A DNA stretch of 64,000 nt from Natronococcus sp. A-GB7 (lineage in GTDB: Archaea > Halobacteriota > Halobacteria > Halobacteriales > Natrialbaceae). This document shows positions 52,579 through 60,219 of the stretch, in pieces (position 1 is the stretch's first letter; each line of letters begins with the position of its first letter). The stretch covers positions 1 through 64,000 of the forward strand of contig NZ_JARUKV010000009.1 of NCBI RefSeq assembly GCF_029688865.1, in the 5' to 3' direction. The notes beneath the pieces were generated by a model. It was not told where the DNA came from. It saw only the letters and a list, made by a program, of their open reading frames with translations, and did not search any database. Position numbers and translations under genes: made by a program.

Positions 52579-53778
52579 CTAGTCGGACTCGTTGCAGGCC
52601 GCGATGATGACCTCCGGATCGTCGATCAGCCGGTTTTCCATGTAGTTGCCCTTTCCCTTCCCCGCCCACTTGCGCTCCTGTTCGATGATCGAGAGGAACT
52701 CGAGCTCCGAGAGGATGTCTCGTACCCGCCGGAGCTTCAGGTGGTCCGAGCGATCCCGATCGCAGAGGCGCTTGTAGAGGTCGTAGGCCTCGTTGGTCGT
52801 CACCGGGGCGTCCTCGCCTTCCTTCTGCTGGGTCAGCAGCGCCATCGCCTCGAGGACGAGTTTCGCGTGACTCGGGCTCTTCGAGATGAGCTCGGCCAGT
52901 CGGCTGGTCTCCTCGCGCTCGTGGGCATGGTCGACGCAGGCCTCCGTGACCCTCTCGAGGTCGTCCTCCTCGGCGATCTCGCCGGCAAAACGGAGGATGT
53001 CGATCGCCTTCCGGGCGTCACCGTGTTCGCGTGCGGCCAGAGCGGCGACGCGAGGAACAACGCCGTCTTCGAGGACGCCGTCGTGGAAGGCGTCGGATCG
53101 CGAGCGCAGGATCTCACGGATCTGTGAGGCGTCGTACGGGGAGAAGACGTACTCGCGTTCACAGAGGCTCGATTTGATCCGCTCGTCCAGGGAGTCCTTG
53201 TACCGGACTTTGTTCGAGATGCCGATGACGCCGACGGTGCTGTCCGTGAGTTTGCCGGATTCGACCGCCCGCGAGAGCTGCATCAGGATGTCGTCGTCCT
53301 CGATCTTGTCGACTTCGTCCAGGATTATCAGCGCAACGTCGTACCCGGTGTCGACGATCCGCCAGAGCCGTCGGTAGTACTCGGCGGTGCTCAGCCCCGA
53401 GTGGGGGATCGAGATCCCCGTCTCGGGCTGGTCGTTGAGCTGGTGGGCCGTCGACTGGACGGCCTGGGTTTCGGTCGACTCCTGGAGGCAGTCGACGTAG
53501 GCGACCCCGATCGAGACGTCGTTGCCCTCGGCGCGGTCGATCGCCTGGTTCGTGATGAACTTCGAACACAGCGACTTGCCCGTCCCGGTTTTCCCGTAGA
53601 CGAGGACGTTGTTCGGCGTGTTCCCCCGCGTGGCCGGTTTGATCGCGTTCGCGAGGTTCGTCAGCTCGTCCTCGCGACCGATGATGCGGTCGCCGTCGGG
53701 GAGGTGTGACACCTGCAGCAGCTCCTTGTTTCGGAAGATCTCGGTTTCGCTGCCGAAGTAGTCCATCGAATCCGACAT
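52579..53778 (-). CDS. orc1/cdc6: Orc1/Cdc6-family replication initiator
   Basis: A 399-residue AAA+ initiator. Walker A is GKTGTGKS (62-69), Walker B LIILDEVDKIEDD (about 150), and sensor I VIGISNKV is followed by the Arg-finger region and an AAA lid (to about 280). A winged-helix domain (about 300-395; SPSHAKLVLEAMALLTQQKEGEDAPVTTNEAYDLYKRL) recognises origin recognition boxes. Eight such boxes lie in the spacer immediately upstream of the gene, the classic archaeal layout of initiator next to its own origin. ORB1 begins 106 bp before the ATG, so autoregulation is likely. Confidence 0.95.
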   Translation of the reverse strand: MSDSMDYFGSETEIFRNKELLQVSHLPDGDRIIGREDELTNLANAIKPATRGNTPNNVLVYGKTGTGKSLCSKFITNQAIDRAEGNDVSIGVAYVDCLQESTETQAVQSTAHQLNDQPETGISIPHSGLSTAEYYRRLWRIVDTGYDVALIILDEVDKIEDDDILMQLSRAVESGKLTDSTVGVIGISNKVRYKDSLDERIKSSLCEREYVFSPYDASQIREILRSRSDAFHDGVLEDGVVPRVAALAAREHGDARKAIDILRFAGEIAEEDDLERVTEACVDHAHEREETSRLAELISKSPSHAKLVLEAMALLTQQKEGEDAPVTTNEAYDLYKRLCDRDRSDHLKLRRVRDILSELEFLSIIEQERKWAGKGKGNYMENRLIDDPEVIIAACNESD

Positions 53779-53883
53779 TCAGCTACTCCGACTATCGGGA
53801 GGGGTGGCTTGTAAACGTTCGGAACCGGATTGCCGCTGTAATTCCCTCGGTTTCGTTGCGTCGCGTTCTGAGAAACGGGAACG

Positions 53884-53907
53884 ACACCCCTCGATGCCGC
53901 TGTATAG
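53884..53907 (+). repeat. Origin recognition box 1
   Basis: ACACCCCTCGATGCCGCTGT followed by ATAG. Nearest box to the orc1/cdc6 start (106 bp). Confidence 0.85.
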
Positions 53908-53918
53908 GCCGTTCGGGG

Positions 53919-53941
53919 ACTCCGGAGTGCCGCTGTATGAG
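53919..53941 (+). repeat. Origin recognition box 2 (variant)
   Basis: ACTCCGGAGTGCCGCTGTAT followed by GAG: conserved core, degenerate C-string (CCGGAG in place of CCCCTCG). Confidence 0.8.
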
Positions 53942-53984
53942 TGTGTCTCTCGCGGTCGGTCGGCCGCGAACTGCGCTTCAGGAC

Positions 53985-54008
53985 ACACCCCTCGGTGCCG
54001 CTGTATAA
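53985..54008 (+). repeat. Origin recognition box 3
   Basis: ACACCCCTCGGTGCCGCTGT followed by ATAA; full match to the consensus. Confidence 0.85.
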
Positions 54009-54051
54009 ACGGGTCTCTCACAGCGAGGCGCTGTGCGAGGTGGAGTCGAGA

Positions 54052-54075
54052 ACACCCCTCGATGCCGCTGTATCG
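54052..54075 (+). repeat. Origin recognition box 4
   Basis: ACACCCCTCGATGCCGCTGT followed by ATCG. Confidence 0.85.
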
Positions 54076-54127
54076 GCGAGTGGATGGGTGAACCTGAACT
54101 GTCGCCGACAACGCTCGAGGAGTCGGC

Positions 54128-54151
54128 ACACACCGGAGTTCCGCTGTATGT
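54128..54151 (+). repeat. Origin recognition box 5 (variant)
   Basis: ACACACCGGAGTTCCGCTGT followed by ATGT; core TTCCGCTGTAT has one change (T for G) and the same CCGGAG string as box 2. Confidence 0.78.
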
Positions 54152-54190
54152 GGACAAATTGTTCGGTAGAAAGCCGTATTCGTTCGTCTC

Positions 54191-54214
54191 CCACCCCTCG
54201 GTGCCGCTGTATAG
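54191..54214 (+). repeat. Origin recognition box 6
   Basis: CCACCCCTCGGTGCCGCTGT followed by ATAG. Confidence 0.85.
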
Positions 54215-54222
54215 ATACACAC

Positions 54223-54245
54223 ACACCCCACAGTGCCGCTGTAAC
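54223..54245 (+). repeat. Origin recognition box 7 (variant)
   Basis: ACACCCCACAGTGCCGCTGT followed by AAC; last of the direct series. Confidence 0.8.
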
Positions 54246-54437
54246 GGGGCGGAGGTGGGGGAGTCGAAACGGAGGGTGATCGGGAACTGGCGTCCGCGAC
54301 GACGCGATAGCCGACGCCGACTTCGACTCTTGCACGATATTATCGAGGGATGCTGGCGAGAGATGCTGTACAGCCTCCGAAACGGATCACAGATGCCTCG
54401 AAACGGCCGTCGATAGCCACACAACAAAAAACCCGTC

Positions 54438-54503
54438 CGACCGCGAGGAACTACCCAGTCGGTTGTGAGGAACCACCCACTCGACCGCGAGGAACCTTAC
54501 AGC
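54438..54503 (+). repeat. Three 22-bp tandem repeats inside the origin
   Basis: Three back-to-back 22-nt units share CG-N5-(C/T)G(A)GAGGAAC(C/T): CGACCGCGAGGAACTACC at 54438, CGGTTGTGAGGAACCACC at 54460 and CGACCGCGAGGAACCTTA at 54482. They lie between the seven direct boxes and the inverted one. They may bind another origin protein or help strand opening. Confidence 0.65.
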
Positions 54504-54633
54504 GACTTCTGCCCCGGACTCGAGCGACGAACCGAAGGACGTGGCCGAGACGGAAACCGGATCGACTCCGAACCCCGGATTCGACTCGAGTCGTCTCCCC
54601 GTTCGATACGATCGAACGCAGTCTCGTTCGATA

Positions 54634-54682
54634 CTGCTAATGGACTTTGACTCAGTAATAGTATTTATGTATGGTGATATCC
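54634..54682. other. A+T-rich tract, candidate duplex unwinding element
   Basis: The most A+T-rich stretch of the origin (ACTGCTAATGGACTTTGACTC, then AGTAATAGTATTTATGTATG and GTGATATC). It sits between the two oppositely oriented groups of origin recognition boxes, where haloarchaeal unwinding elements are expected. Confidence 0.5.
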
Positions 54683-54832
54683 GTAGAGAAGAGTTCGGTC
54701 GAACGAATCGACATCTTCAGTCGGGAACTCACAACCCAACTCATCGGCTGTAGGTCTCACAACCGCTCGAGAGGAGTTTTTCGGCTCCACGCAGCGACCG
54801 TCCGGTCTTCCACCCCGCCCCCTCTCCGTGAG

Positions 54833-54858
54833 CTATACAGCGGCACCGCGGGGTGTGT
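54833..54858 (-). repeat. Origin recognition box 8 (inverted)
   Basis: On the plus strand CTATACAGCGGCACCGCGGG followed by GTGTGT; the reverse complement matches boxes 1-7. It is the only box facing the opposite way, on the far side of the A+T-rich tract. Confidence 0.85.
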
Positions 54859-54873
54859 CTCTGCCACTTCCGC

Positions 54874-54942
54874 GTCCGCAGTCGGCTCGCCCACCCACGT
54901 CCGCAGTCGGCTCGCCCACCCACGTCCGTAGTCGATTCGTCG
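54874..54942 (+). repeat. 25-bp tandem repeat (2.7 copies)
   Basis: Two perfect units beginning GTCCGCAGTCGGCTCGCC and ending CACCCAC (54874-54898 and 54899-54923) and a third, partly diverged unit (54924-54942). They lie just beyond the inverted origin box. Such short tandem arrays arise by replication slippage; a function at the origin is possible but unproven. Confidence 0.7.
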
Positions 54943-55008
54943 ATCTCCGGACGTCCCCGAGCGACGACCTCACTCACGGTTCCCGGCGATTCCGCTCACA
55001 GCCCCGGC

Positions 55009-55830
55009 TCACACGGGCGCCGCCTTCTCCTCGCGCAGTCGTTCGATCGCCTCCCGAACCGTCTCGAGGTCTTCGGGGTACGTGCCGTAGACGATCTCGT
55101 CGGCATGGGGCCGAACCCGTCGGGTGACGTCGGCGAGTCGCCCGGGATCGATCTCCGCTCCCGAAAGCTGGATCGACAGCGAGACCTCGAGTCCCTCGAG
55201 CCGACGCGCGAATCCGCGGGCCAGCGACTCGACCCAGTAGCTCGTCCCGTAGCCGGGATCGCAAAGCGGGACGAGGAAGGCGTCGACGTGGGTCGCGAGC
55301 CGCTCCGGCTCGAGCCCCGCCCGCTCGCGGAGGCTTCCCGGATAGGGATCCGGGTACAGCGTTGCGCTTAGCTCGCCGTCGACTCGAGTCGCCGCCTCCG
55401 CGACGAACGTCGTGAGAACGTCAGTCCGCCACGCGTCGCGCTCGGCCCACTCGCTCTCTTCGAACCGCCGGTCGCAGCGCTCGCACCGACAGAACCCCGC
55501 GCCCGGAAACCCGAGCGTCGTCAGCCGAACGTCGCCCTCGATTCCTCCCAGCCGCTCGAGCAACCCCTCGCGGTAGTCGGGATCGGTCGGGCAGACGGTG
55601 CCCCAGTGGTGGCCCTCCGCGTCAGGGGTGGCCCGCGTCCCGTCGCCGTCGACGGCCGCCCGCCCGGGTTCGTCACGGACCGTCGCCGTATCGCCCCAGC
55701 AGGCGACGGAGCTAACGGCGCCCTCGAGCGGTTCCTGTCGACGCCCGTCGACGTACTCCGCGAAGTAGTAGCTGCGATCGCCGACCCCGGCTCGAGCCAG
55801 TTCGGAGTCGTCGGTGAGGATGGCGTACAT
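55009..55830 (-). CDS. Uncharacterised protein with a CxxC-type Cys pair
   Basis: A 273-residue acidic protein (MYAILTDDSELARAGVGDRSYYF) that I do not recognise. It has no signal or membrane helix. Repeated strand-helix units and the segments FLVPLCDPGYGTSYWV, LEVSLSIQLSGAEIDPG and DEIVYGTYPED suggest a TIM-barrel-like fold such as a glycosyl-hydrolase-like domain. A Cys-rich site, GAGFCRCERCDRRF near residue 115, could bind zinc or iron. It is the first gene beyond the origin. Confidence 0.6.
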   Translation of the reverse strand: MYAILTDDSELARAGVGDRSYYFAEYVDGRRQEPLEGAVSSVACWGDTATVRDEPGRAAVDGDGTRATPDAEGHHWGTVCPTDPDYREGLLERLGGIEGDVRLTTLGFPGAGFCRCERCDRRFEESEWAERDAWRTDVLTTFVAEAATRVDGELSATLYPDPYPGSLRERAGLEPERLATHVDAFLVPLCDPGYGTSYWVESLARGFARRLEGLEVSLSIQLSGAEIDPGRLADVTRRVRPHADEIVYGTYPEDLETVREAIERLREEKAAPV

Positions 55831-55906
55831 GGCTCGCAGTGCCGTGCGAACGACCTTAAAAGGTTACTCGCGACCGCCCGTTGCTCGTCCCGCGACCGCC
55901 GAATCG

Positions 55907-56626
55907 CTACTCCTCGCTACAGATCTCGACGAAGTTCCGAAGGATTCTCAGTCCCGTTTCGCCGCTCTTCTCGGGGTGGAACTGGGTACCGAAGACGTTG
56001 CCGGCTTCGTTGGCGACGATCGAGGGGAAGTCGATTTCGTAGTCGGTTGTCGCCACCGTGGCGTCCTCGTCGTCGGGGACAGCGTAGTAGGAGTGGACGA
56101 AGTAGGCGTACCGGCCGTCGACGGATCCGCCGCTAGCGGATCCGTCCTCTCGCTGGCTCTCCGATTCAACGCCGTCGATTCCCTCGACGAGCGGGTGGTC
56201 GCGTTCGACCGACAGCTGATTCCAGCCCATGTGGGGGACCTTCTGGCCCTCCGCAAAGCGGACGTTCGTTCCGGGGATCAAATCGAGTCCCTGCACCGCG
56301 GACTCGCCCTCGTTCGCTCCTTCCTCGCTGGTCGTCAGCAGCATCTGCATGCCGAGACAGATCCCGAACAGCGGCGTGCCGGAGTCGGCGACCTCGAGCA
56401 GATCCTCCCGGAGCGGGTCGGCGTTCTCGACGCCCTCGCGGAACGCGCCCACGCCGGGGAGGACGACGCCGTCGGCGTCGGCGAACGCCTCGGGATCGTC
56501 GGTGATCTCGACGTCGGCGCCCGCGCGCTCGAGCCCACGGGTGACGCTGCGGAGGTTGCCGAGGCCGTAGTCGACGACCACGACGTCGGCGAGCGACTGC
56601 TGCTGGTCGGACGTAACGGTGCTCAT
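55907..56626 (-). CDS. hisH: Imidazole glycerol-phosphate synthase, glutaminase subunit HisH
   Basis: A 239-residue class I glutamine amidotransferase. The oxyanion-hole/nucleophile motif is FGICLGMQML with the catalytic Cys; the His-Glu pair is in FGTQFHPEKSGETGL. The N-terminal VVVVDYGLGNLRSVTRGLERAG and GVGAFREG are HisH-specific. It feeds ammonia to HisF in histidine biosynthesis. The start at 56626 (MSTVTSDQQQSL) is chosen as the first Met before the Rossmann strand. An acidic Ser/Gly-rich insertion near 160-170 is haloarchaeal. No other his gene is adjacent. Confidence 0.95.
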   Translation of the reverse strand: MSTVTSDQQQSLADVVVVDYGLGNLRSVTRGLERAGADVEITDDPEAFADADGVVLPGVGAFREGVENADPLREDLLEVADSGTPLFGICLGMQMLLTTSEEGANEGESAVQGLDLIPGTNVRFAEGQKVPHMGWNQLSVERDHPLVEGIDGVESESQREDGSASGGSVDGRYAYFVHSYYAVPDDEDATVATTDYEIDFPSIVANEAGNVFGTQFHPEKSGETGLRILRNFVEICSEE

Positions 56627-56853
56627 GCTCCGTCCTCGGTGGGGCGGAAAGAAGTGTATTGTTATTCGCGCAGTTCTCGGCGTTCGGAACCCGCTCGAGA
56701 GGCCACGCAGAACCGGCGACCCGAACCGTTCGAACCGAAACCCCTGATCCAAGTCAAACCGGCAATCGTCCCACCGCTCGAGTGCGGACCCGGCGTCCCA
56801 CCGCTCGAGTGTGAACCCAGGAGTTACTACCCGTACCGTCCGTAGCTTCCCGT

Positions 56854-57210
56854 ATGGTCGAAGCCGATCCGGAAACCGTGGTACGGAGCTACTACGACGC
56901 CGTCGACGACGAACGCTACGACGACCTCGTCGCGCTGTTCGCCGAGGACGTTCGCTACGAGCGTCCGGGACAGGGCGCGATCGAGGGCCGAGAGGAACTC
57001 CGGGAGTTCTACCTCGAGGGGCGGCCGCTCGAGGAGGGGAGCCACGAGGTCGACGACCTGATCGTCGACGGCGACACGGTCGCGGTTCGGGGTTCGTTCT
57101 CGGGTCGACAGGACGGCGAGGAGGTCGCGTTTTCCTTCGCCGACTTCCACGAATTCGAGGAGGGTAAGATCGCGCGGCGCTACTCGTTTACCGATCGCGA
57201 CGAGGTGTAG
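56854..57210 (+). CDS. NTF2/SnoaL-like small protein
   Basis: A 118-residue protein with the NTF2-like fold pattern: ETVVRSYYDAVDDERYDDLVALFAEDVRYERPGQGAIEGREELREFY, then DTVAVRGSFSGRQDGEEVAFSFADFHEFEEGKIARRYSF. It is related to, but more acidic than, the protein at 6403-6861. The fold serves as a small hydrolase, isomerase or ligand-binding domain; function unknown. Confidence 0.8.
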   Translation: MVEADPETVVRSYYDAVDDERYDDLVALFAEDVRYERPGQGAIEGREELREFYLEGRPLEEGSHEVDDLIVDGDTVAVRGSFSGRQDGEEVAFSFADFHEFEEGKIARRYSFTDRDEV

Positions 57211-57556
57211 GGAGCAGAAGCAAACGTGGTGTCGGAAGACCGAAAGAACGTGCTATCGGAAAACTGAAGCCGAAACCTGCACGTTCTGCCGAGCTGGCAA
57301 CACGGAGTTTCCACGCTCTCCCCAACCGATTCGTTCGTTCACGGGTCGTTCCTCCCCGTTCGCTCACTCGTTCACTGTCAGAGCACGCTCTGACAAGCCT
57401 TCGTTCACGCTATTCACGAAGACCTCGCACGGCCCCAGCCGATAGCTCGCTGTTCGCTCGCTATCGTCCAGCGCGCGCCACCGCAGCGTGGCCTGATCAA
57501 TAGCGTGGCCCGATCAATAAGGCGACCACTGTCGACGACTGAAGCGGAACGACCTC
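57211..57556. other. 346-bp spacer between convergent genes
   Basis: No gene is supported. It contains a perfect 8-bp inverted repeat, TGTCAGAG-CACG-CTCTGACA (57376-57395), and two tandem 17-bp units with one difference (AGCGTGGCCTGATCAAT at 57485 and AGCGTGGCCCGATCAAT at 57502). The sequence is otherwise rich in short GTTC/GAAC and CGCT words. As the flanking genes converge here, the hairpin could end one or both transcripts. Confidence 0.5.
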
Positions 57557-58144
57557 TCAGAAGCCGTCGAGACGCGTCTGACCGCCCTCCGATCCGTCGA
57601 CGTCCGCGAGTTCCGCAGCGCGCTCGAGGGCATCGGCGAACGTCTCCTCTTGGCTGCGGTCGTACAGCGTCGCCGCGGGGTGGACGCAGATCAACAGTCG
57701 GCGCGGCGTTCCCTCGATGCGGACCTCCTCGACGGAGCCGGCTTCCTTCGTCACCGACACCGATCGGTCCAGCAGGTGTTCGGTCGGCACCTTCCCGAGC
57801 GTGACGATCACGTCGGGGTCGAGCCGATCGATCTCCGTCTCGAGGTAGCCCCGGCAGTTCTCGAGTTCCTCCGTCGTCGGGTCTCGGTTCTCCGGGGGGC
57901 GACAGCGCACGCAGTTGGTGATCCGGACCGTCTCACGATCCAGGCCGACCGTTCGCAGCTGTTCGTCGAGTACGGAGCCGCTCCGGCCGACGAACGGCTC
58001 GCCCTGCTCGTCCTCTCGCGCCCCGGGGCCCTCGCCGACGAACAGCACGTCGGCGTCCTCGGGACCGGTGCCGTTGACGATCCGACTCCGCGACTCGACG
58101 AGTTTCGGACACCGGGTACACTCGGTGACACAGAGATCCTCCAT
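57557..58144 (-). CDS. Uracil-DNA glycosylase, family 4 (Fe-S type)
   Basis: A 195-residue protein. The four Fe-S cysteines appear as CTRCPKL near residue 10 and NCVRCRPPENR, with a further Cys in LENCRGYL. Catalytic motifs are GEGPGAREDEQGEPFVG near 38 and the C-terminal VHPAATLY. Family 4 enzymes remove uracil from DNA. A TATA-like TAGTAGGA (minus strand, near 58177) argues for the ATG at 58144 rather than 58153. Confidence 0.9.
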   Translation of the reverse strand: MEDLCVTECTRCPKLVESRSRIVNGTGPEDADVLFVGEGPGAREDEQGEPFVGRSGSVLDEQLRTVGLDRETVRITNCVRCRPPENRDPTTEELENCRGYLETEIDRLDPDVIVTLGKVPTEHLLDRSVSVTKEAGSVEEVRIEGTPRRLLICVHPAATLYDRSQEETFADALERAAELADVDGSEGGQTRLDGF

Positions 58145-58242
58145 CGTTCCCATGGCCGTCCCTCAGACGGCTTCCTACTACGCTTTTCGGGTCGCAGCTG
58201 CCGGTCGACGATCGAGGATCGACGGCCGGTAGCTGACGGCTC

Positions 58243-58836
58243 TCACCCGCCGCGGGCGAGCGAGTCCGCGTACGTGTCGGCCGCTCGAGCGGCCTGTCGG
58301 GCGACCCGGATCGGCTCCGGACGCCCGCCCTCGGGGGTAAAACCGCGAACGACGTCGGCTGCCTCGGTCGACTCGAGGCCGACGCTGCGAACGTACACCG
58401 TCTCGTCGTTCACCGAAACGGGGCGTCGCTCGGGAAGCTGGCGATACCGCTCGAGGCGCTCCTCGAGCGCCGCTCCGGAGAAGGCGTCCTCGAGGCCAGC
58501 CTCGAGGCCGTCGCTCTCCTCGAAGGTCACCGCGAGAACCGGTCGCTGGGCGTGTTCGTACACTGCCGAAAGATCGAGAACGTTGTACCAGGCGGGCGCG
58601 ACGGCGCCGATCAGCACGTACCGAACGTCGGGGCGACCGAGGTCGTCGACGAGCCGGCAGATAGTCTCGGTCGCGTCGGTGTCACCCACGGTACACCTGC
58701 GGTAGCTGACGCCGTCTAAGACGCGGTCGGCACGGACGACGGTACCGGCGACCGTGCTCCAACCCAGTTCGCTCGGAGCGTCCGATTCGACGCGGAACGA
58801 CTCGGCGACGCCGAGTGCCCGCGTCCCGGCCTTCAT
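58243..58836 (-). CDS. DUF99 family protein (endonuclease V-like fold)
   Basis: A 197-residue protein. DUF99 landmarks: MKAGTRALGVAESF, VAGTVVRADRVLDGVSYRRCTVGDTDATETICRLV, VRYVLIGAVAPAWYNVLDLSAVY, RPVLAVTFEES and the tail HARGG-like SLARGG. The fold resembles endonuclease V, but catalytic activity is unproven. Its ATG overlaps the stop of the DUF5786-like gene (ATGA, 58833-58836), so translation is coupled. Confidence 0.88.
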   Translation of the reverse strand: MKAGTRALGVAESFRVESDAPSELGWSTVAGTVVRADRVLDGVSYRRCTVGDTDATETICRLVDDLGRPDVRYVLIGAVAPAWYNVLDLSAVYEHAQRPVLAVTFEESDGLEAGLEDAFSGAALEERLERYRQLPERRPVSVNDETVYVRSVGLESTEAADVVRGFTPEGGRPEPIRVARQAARAADTYADSLARGG

Positions 58837-59009
58837 TCGGGGTCGTCCTTGATTTCCTCGAGTCGATCGAGCAGCTCGTCGCTCGAGGCGCCGTTCTCGA
58901 ACTCGATCGAGCCGTGGTGATGGTTCTGTTCCGACTGGACGGCGTCATCATCATCAAAATCGGCGTCGACCTCCTGTTGTTCGGATTCGTCGTAGCTCCC
59001 GAAGCCCAT
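58833..59009 (-). CDS. DUF5786-like micro-protein
   Basis: A 58-residue protein (MGFGSYDESEQQEVDADFDD..., with an Asp-rich stretch, HHHGSIEFENGASSDELLDRLEEIKDDPE). Conserved haloarchaeal proteins beginning MGFGSYDESEQ are of unknown function. It is the first gene of an operon with DUF99; the stop overlaps that gene's start. I recognise the family from its N-terminal signature. Confidence 0.75.
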   Translation of the reverse strand: MGFGSYDESEQQEVDADFDDDDAVQSEQNHHHGSIEFENGASSDELLDRLEEIKDDPE

Positions 59010-59195
59010 ACGGTGTCACGTTCGAGAGCGGAACTGAAAAGTTTCGTGGTGGCCCACCTTCAACTGCCTTAAATGCAGCAATATGACATGATTGGGCCTC
59101 GAGCTGCTCCCTGACTCGACAGTACGCCCAACGGGACTCCTGGTGCCCGCGGCTCCGGCAGTACCGTTTTGCCGCCGGCCCACGACCGATCCCGT

Positions 59196-59807
59196 ATGGA
59201 GGTTCACCACGTCACCGAGGACGCGGAGACGTTCACCTGCAACGCCTACCTCGTCGAGGGCGAGCGAACGACGCTGGTCGACGCCGGCTCGTGGGACGGC
59301 GTCGTCGAGGAGATCCGCAGCCACATCGACGAGCTCGACGCCGTCGCGATGACCCACCAGCACGGCGATCACGTCGAGCAACTCGAGGCCGTCTGCGAGG
59401 CGTTCGACCCCGAGGTGTACGCCTACGACCACCATCCCCAGCGGGATCACGCGATCGAGGACGGCGACACGATACAGATCGGCGACGAGGAGTTCGACGT
59501 GGTCTACACGCCCGGTCACTCGGACGACCACGTCTCGTTCGTCTCCGAGACGACGCTGTTCTCCGGCGACGTTGTCGTCCACGACGACGGCGCCTTCGAC
59601 TACGGCAGCTTCGGTCGCACCGACATGGCCGGCCAGTCCCGCGAGCGGCTCATCGAGAGCATCGAGGACCTCCTCGAGCGCATGCCCGAGGGGGTCGAGC
59701 ACATGTACGCGGGCCACGGTGACGTCTTCCACGGGGACGTGCGCGACGTCGTGGAGACGGCACTCGAGCGGGCGGAGAAGCGGGAGCCGAAGTATCCCGA
59801 CGAGTAG
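59196..59807 (+). CDS. Metallo-beta-lactamase fold hydrolase
   Basis: A 203-residue MBL-fold protein. Metal ligands: MTHQHGDHVEQ (H-x-H-x-D-H), YTPGHSDDHVSFV (third His), FSGDVVVHDDG (bridging Asp) and the C-terminal YAGHGDVF. The family includes glyoxalase II-type thioesterases and other hydrolases; substrate unknown. The ATG at 59196 (MEVHHVTEDAETF) is preferred; a T-rich box (ACCGTTTTGC) lies about 27 nt before it. Confidence 0.88.
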   Translation: MEVHHVTEDAETFTCNAYLVEGERTTLVDAGSWDGVVEEIRSHIDELDAVAMTHQHGDHVEQLEAVCEAFDPEVYAYDHHPQRDHAIEDGDTIQIGDEEFDVVYTPGHSDDHVSFVSETTLFSGDVVVHDDGAFDYGSFGRTDMAGQSRERLIESIEDLLERMPEGVEHMYAGHGDVFHGDVRDVVETALERAEKREPKYPDE

Positions 59808-59862
59808 TACCCCGACGAGTAGCGGTCGCCCGCGCGGGTGCGAGGGGCGAACGCCCGATCTC

Positions 59863-60126
59863 TCAGGGCTTCCAGATGACGGTAACCACGTCCTCCTCCC
59901 GATCGAGCGTCTCGTGTGTGTAGCCGCGCTCCTCGAGCTTCGGAAAGAGGAACTGCGGGACGCGGTCGTTGCGCTGGACGAGCACTGTTTCGTCGGGTAG
60001 CTCGGCGAGTCGCTCGAGGGTCCGCTGGAGCGGTTCCGGCGGACCGAGCGACCGGACGTCGAGGTGGTCGGTCGGCCGATCGGTCGGGGCGTCGGTTCGA
60101 TCGAGGACGTCGACGCGTGACTCCAT
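59863..60126 (-). CDS. DUF2249 domain protein 1
   Basis: An 87-residue protein. After an Asp/Thr-rich N-terminus, the DUF2249 core (HLDVRSLGPPEPLQRTLERLAELPDETVLVQRNDRVPQFLFPKLEERGY) is clear; the D-V-R-x-L-x-P-P/H-x-R pattern matches this SirA/TusA-like fold family. Members sit in denitrification clusters (next to nirK) and in other gene sets. A CGAA-N4-TTCG palindrome lies 38 nt upstream of the ATG. This is one of three tandem paralogues. Confidence 0.87.
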   Translation of the reverse strand: MESRVDVLDRTDAPTDRPTDHLDVRSLGPPEPLQRTLERLAELPDETVLVQRNDRVPQFLFPKLEERGYTHETLDREEDVVTVIWKP

Positions 60127-60164
60127 GCTCGAACGATCGTGCCGACGGAACCAGACGTTCGTGC

Positions 60165-60176
60165 CGAACGGGTTCG
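60165..60176 (-). promoter_or_regulatory. CGAA-N4-TTCG palindrome, DUF2249 gene 1
   Basis: CGAACGGGTTCG, 38 nt upstream of the ATG at 60126. It resembles the binding site of a NarO-type anaerobic regulator (motif CGAA-N4-TTCG, from memory). Confidence 0.6.
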
Positions 60177-60219
60177 GGCAGGCGGTCCTCGCCGTCCACC
60201 GACCCCCAGTCAGTTCCCG

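Larger units (their letters stand above)
53779..54942. other. oriC: Replication origin region
   Basis: This 1.16-kb non-coding stretch contains eight copies of a conserved ORB element (core TGCCGCTGTAT), seven in one direction (53884-54245) and one inverted (54833-54858). Between them lie three 22-bp direct repeats (54438-54503) and an A+T-rich tract (54634-54682), a plausible unwinding element. A 25-bp tandem repeat follows the inverted box. The reverse-complement box has the haloarchaeal form ATACAGCGGCA followed by a G-string. No gene is supported inside. Confidence 0.88.

Noticed and set aside
53884-54245. A CRISPR array
   Set aside because: The repeats are variable, unevenly spaced and lack spacers of constant length; they are origin recognition boxes next to orc1/cdc6.
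53779-54660. Small protein frames across the origin
   Set aside because: They run through repeated boxes, have Arg/Cys-rich composition unlike the proteome and no promoter.
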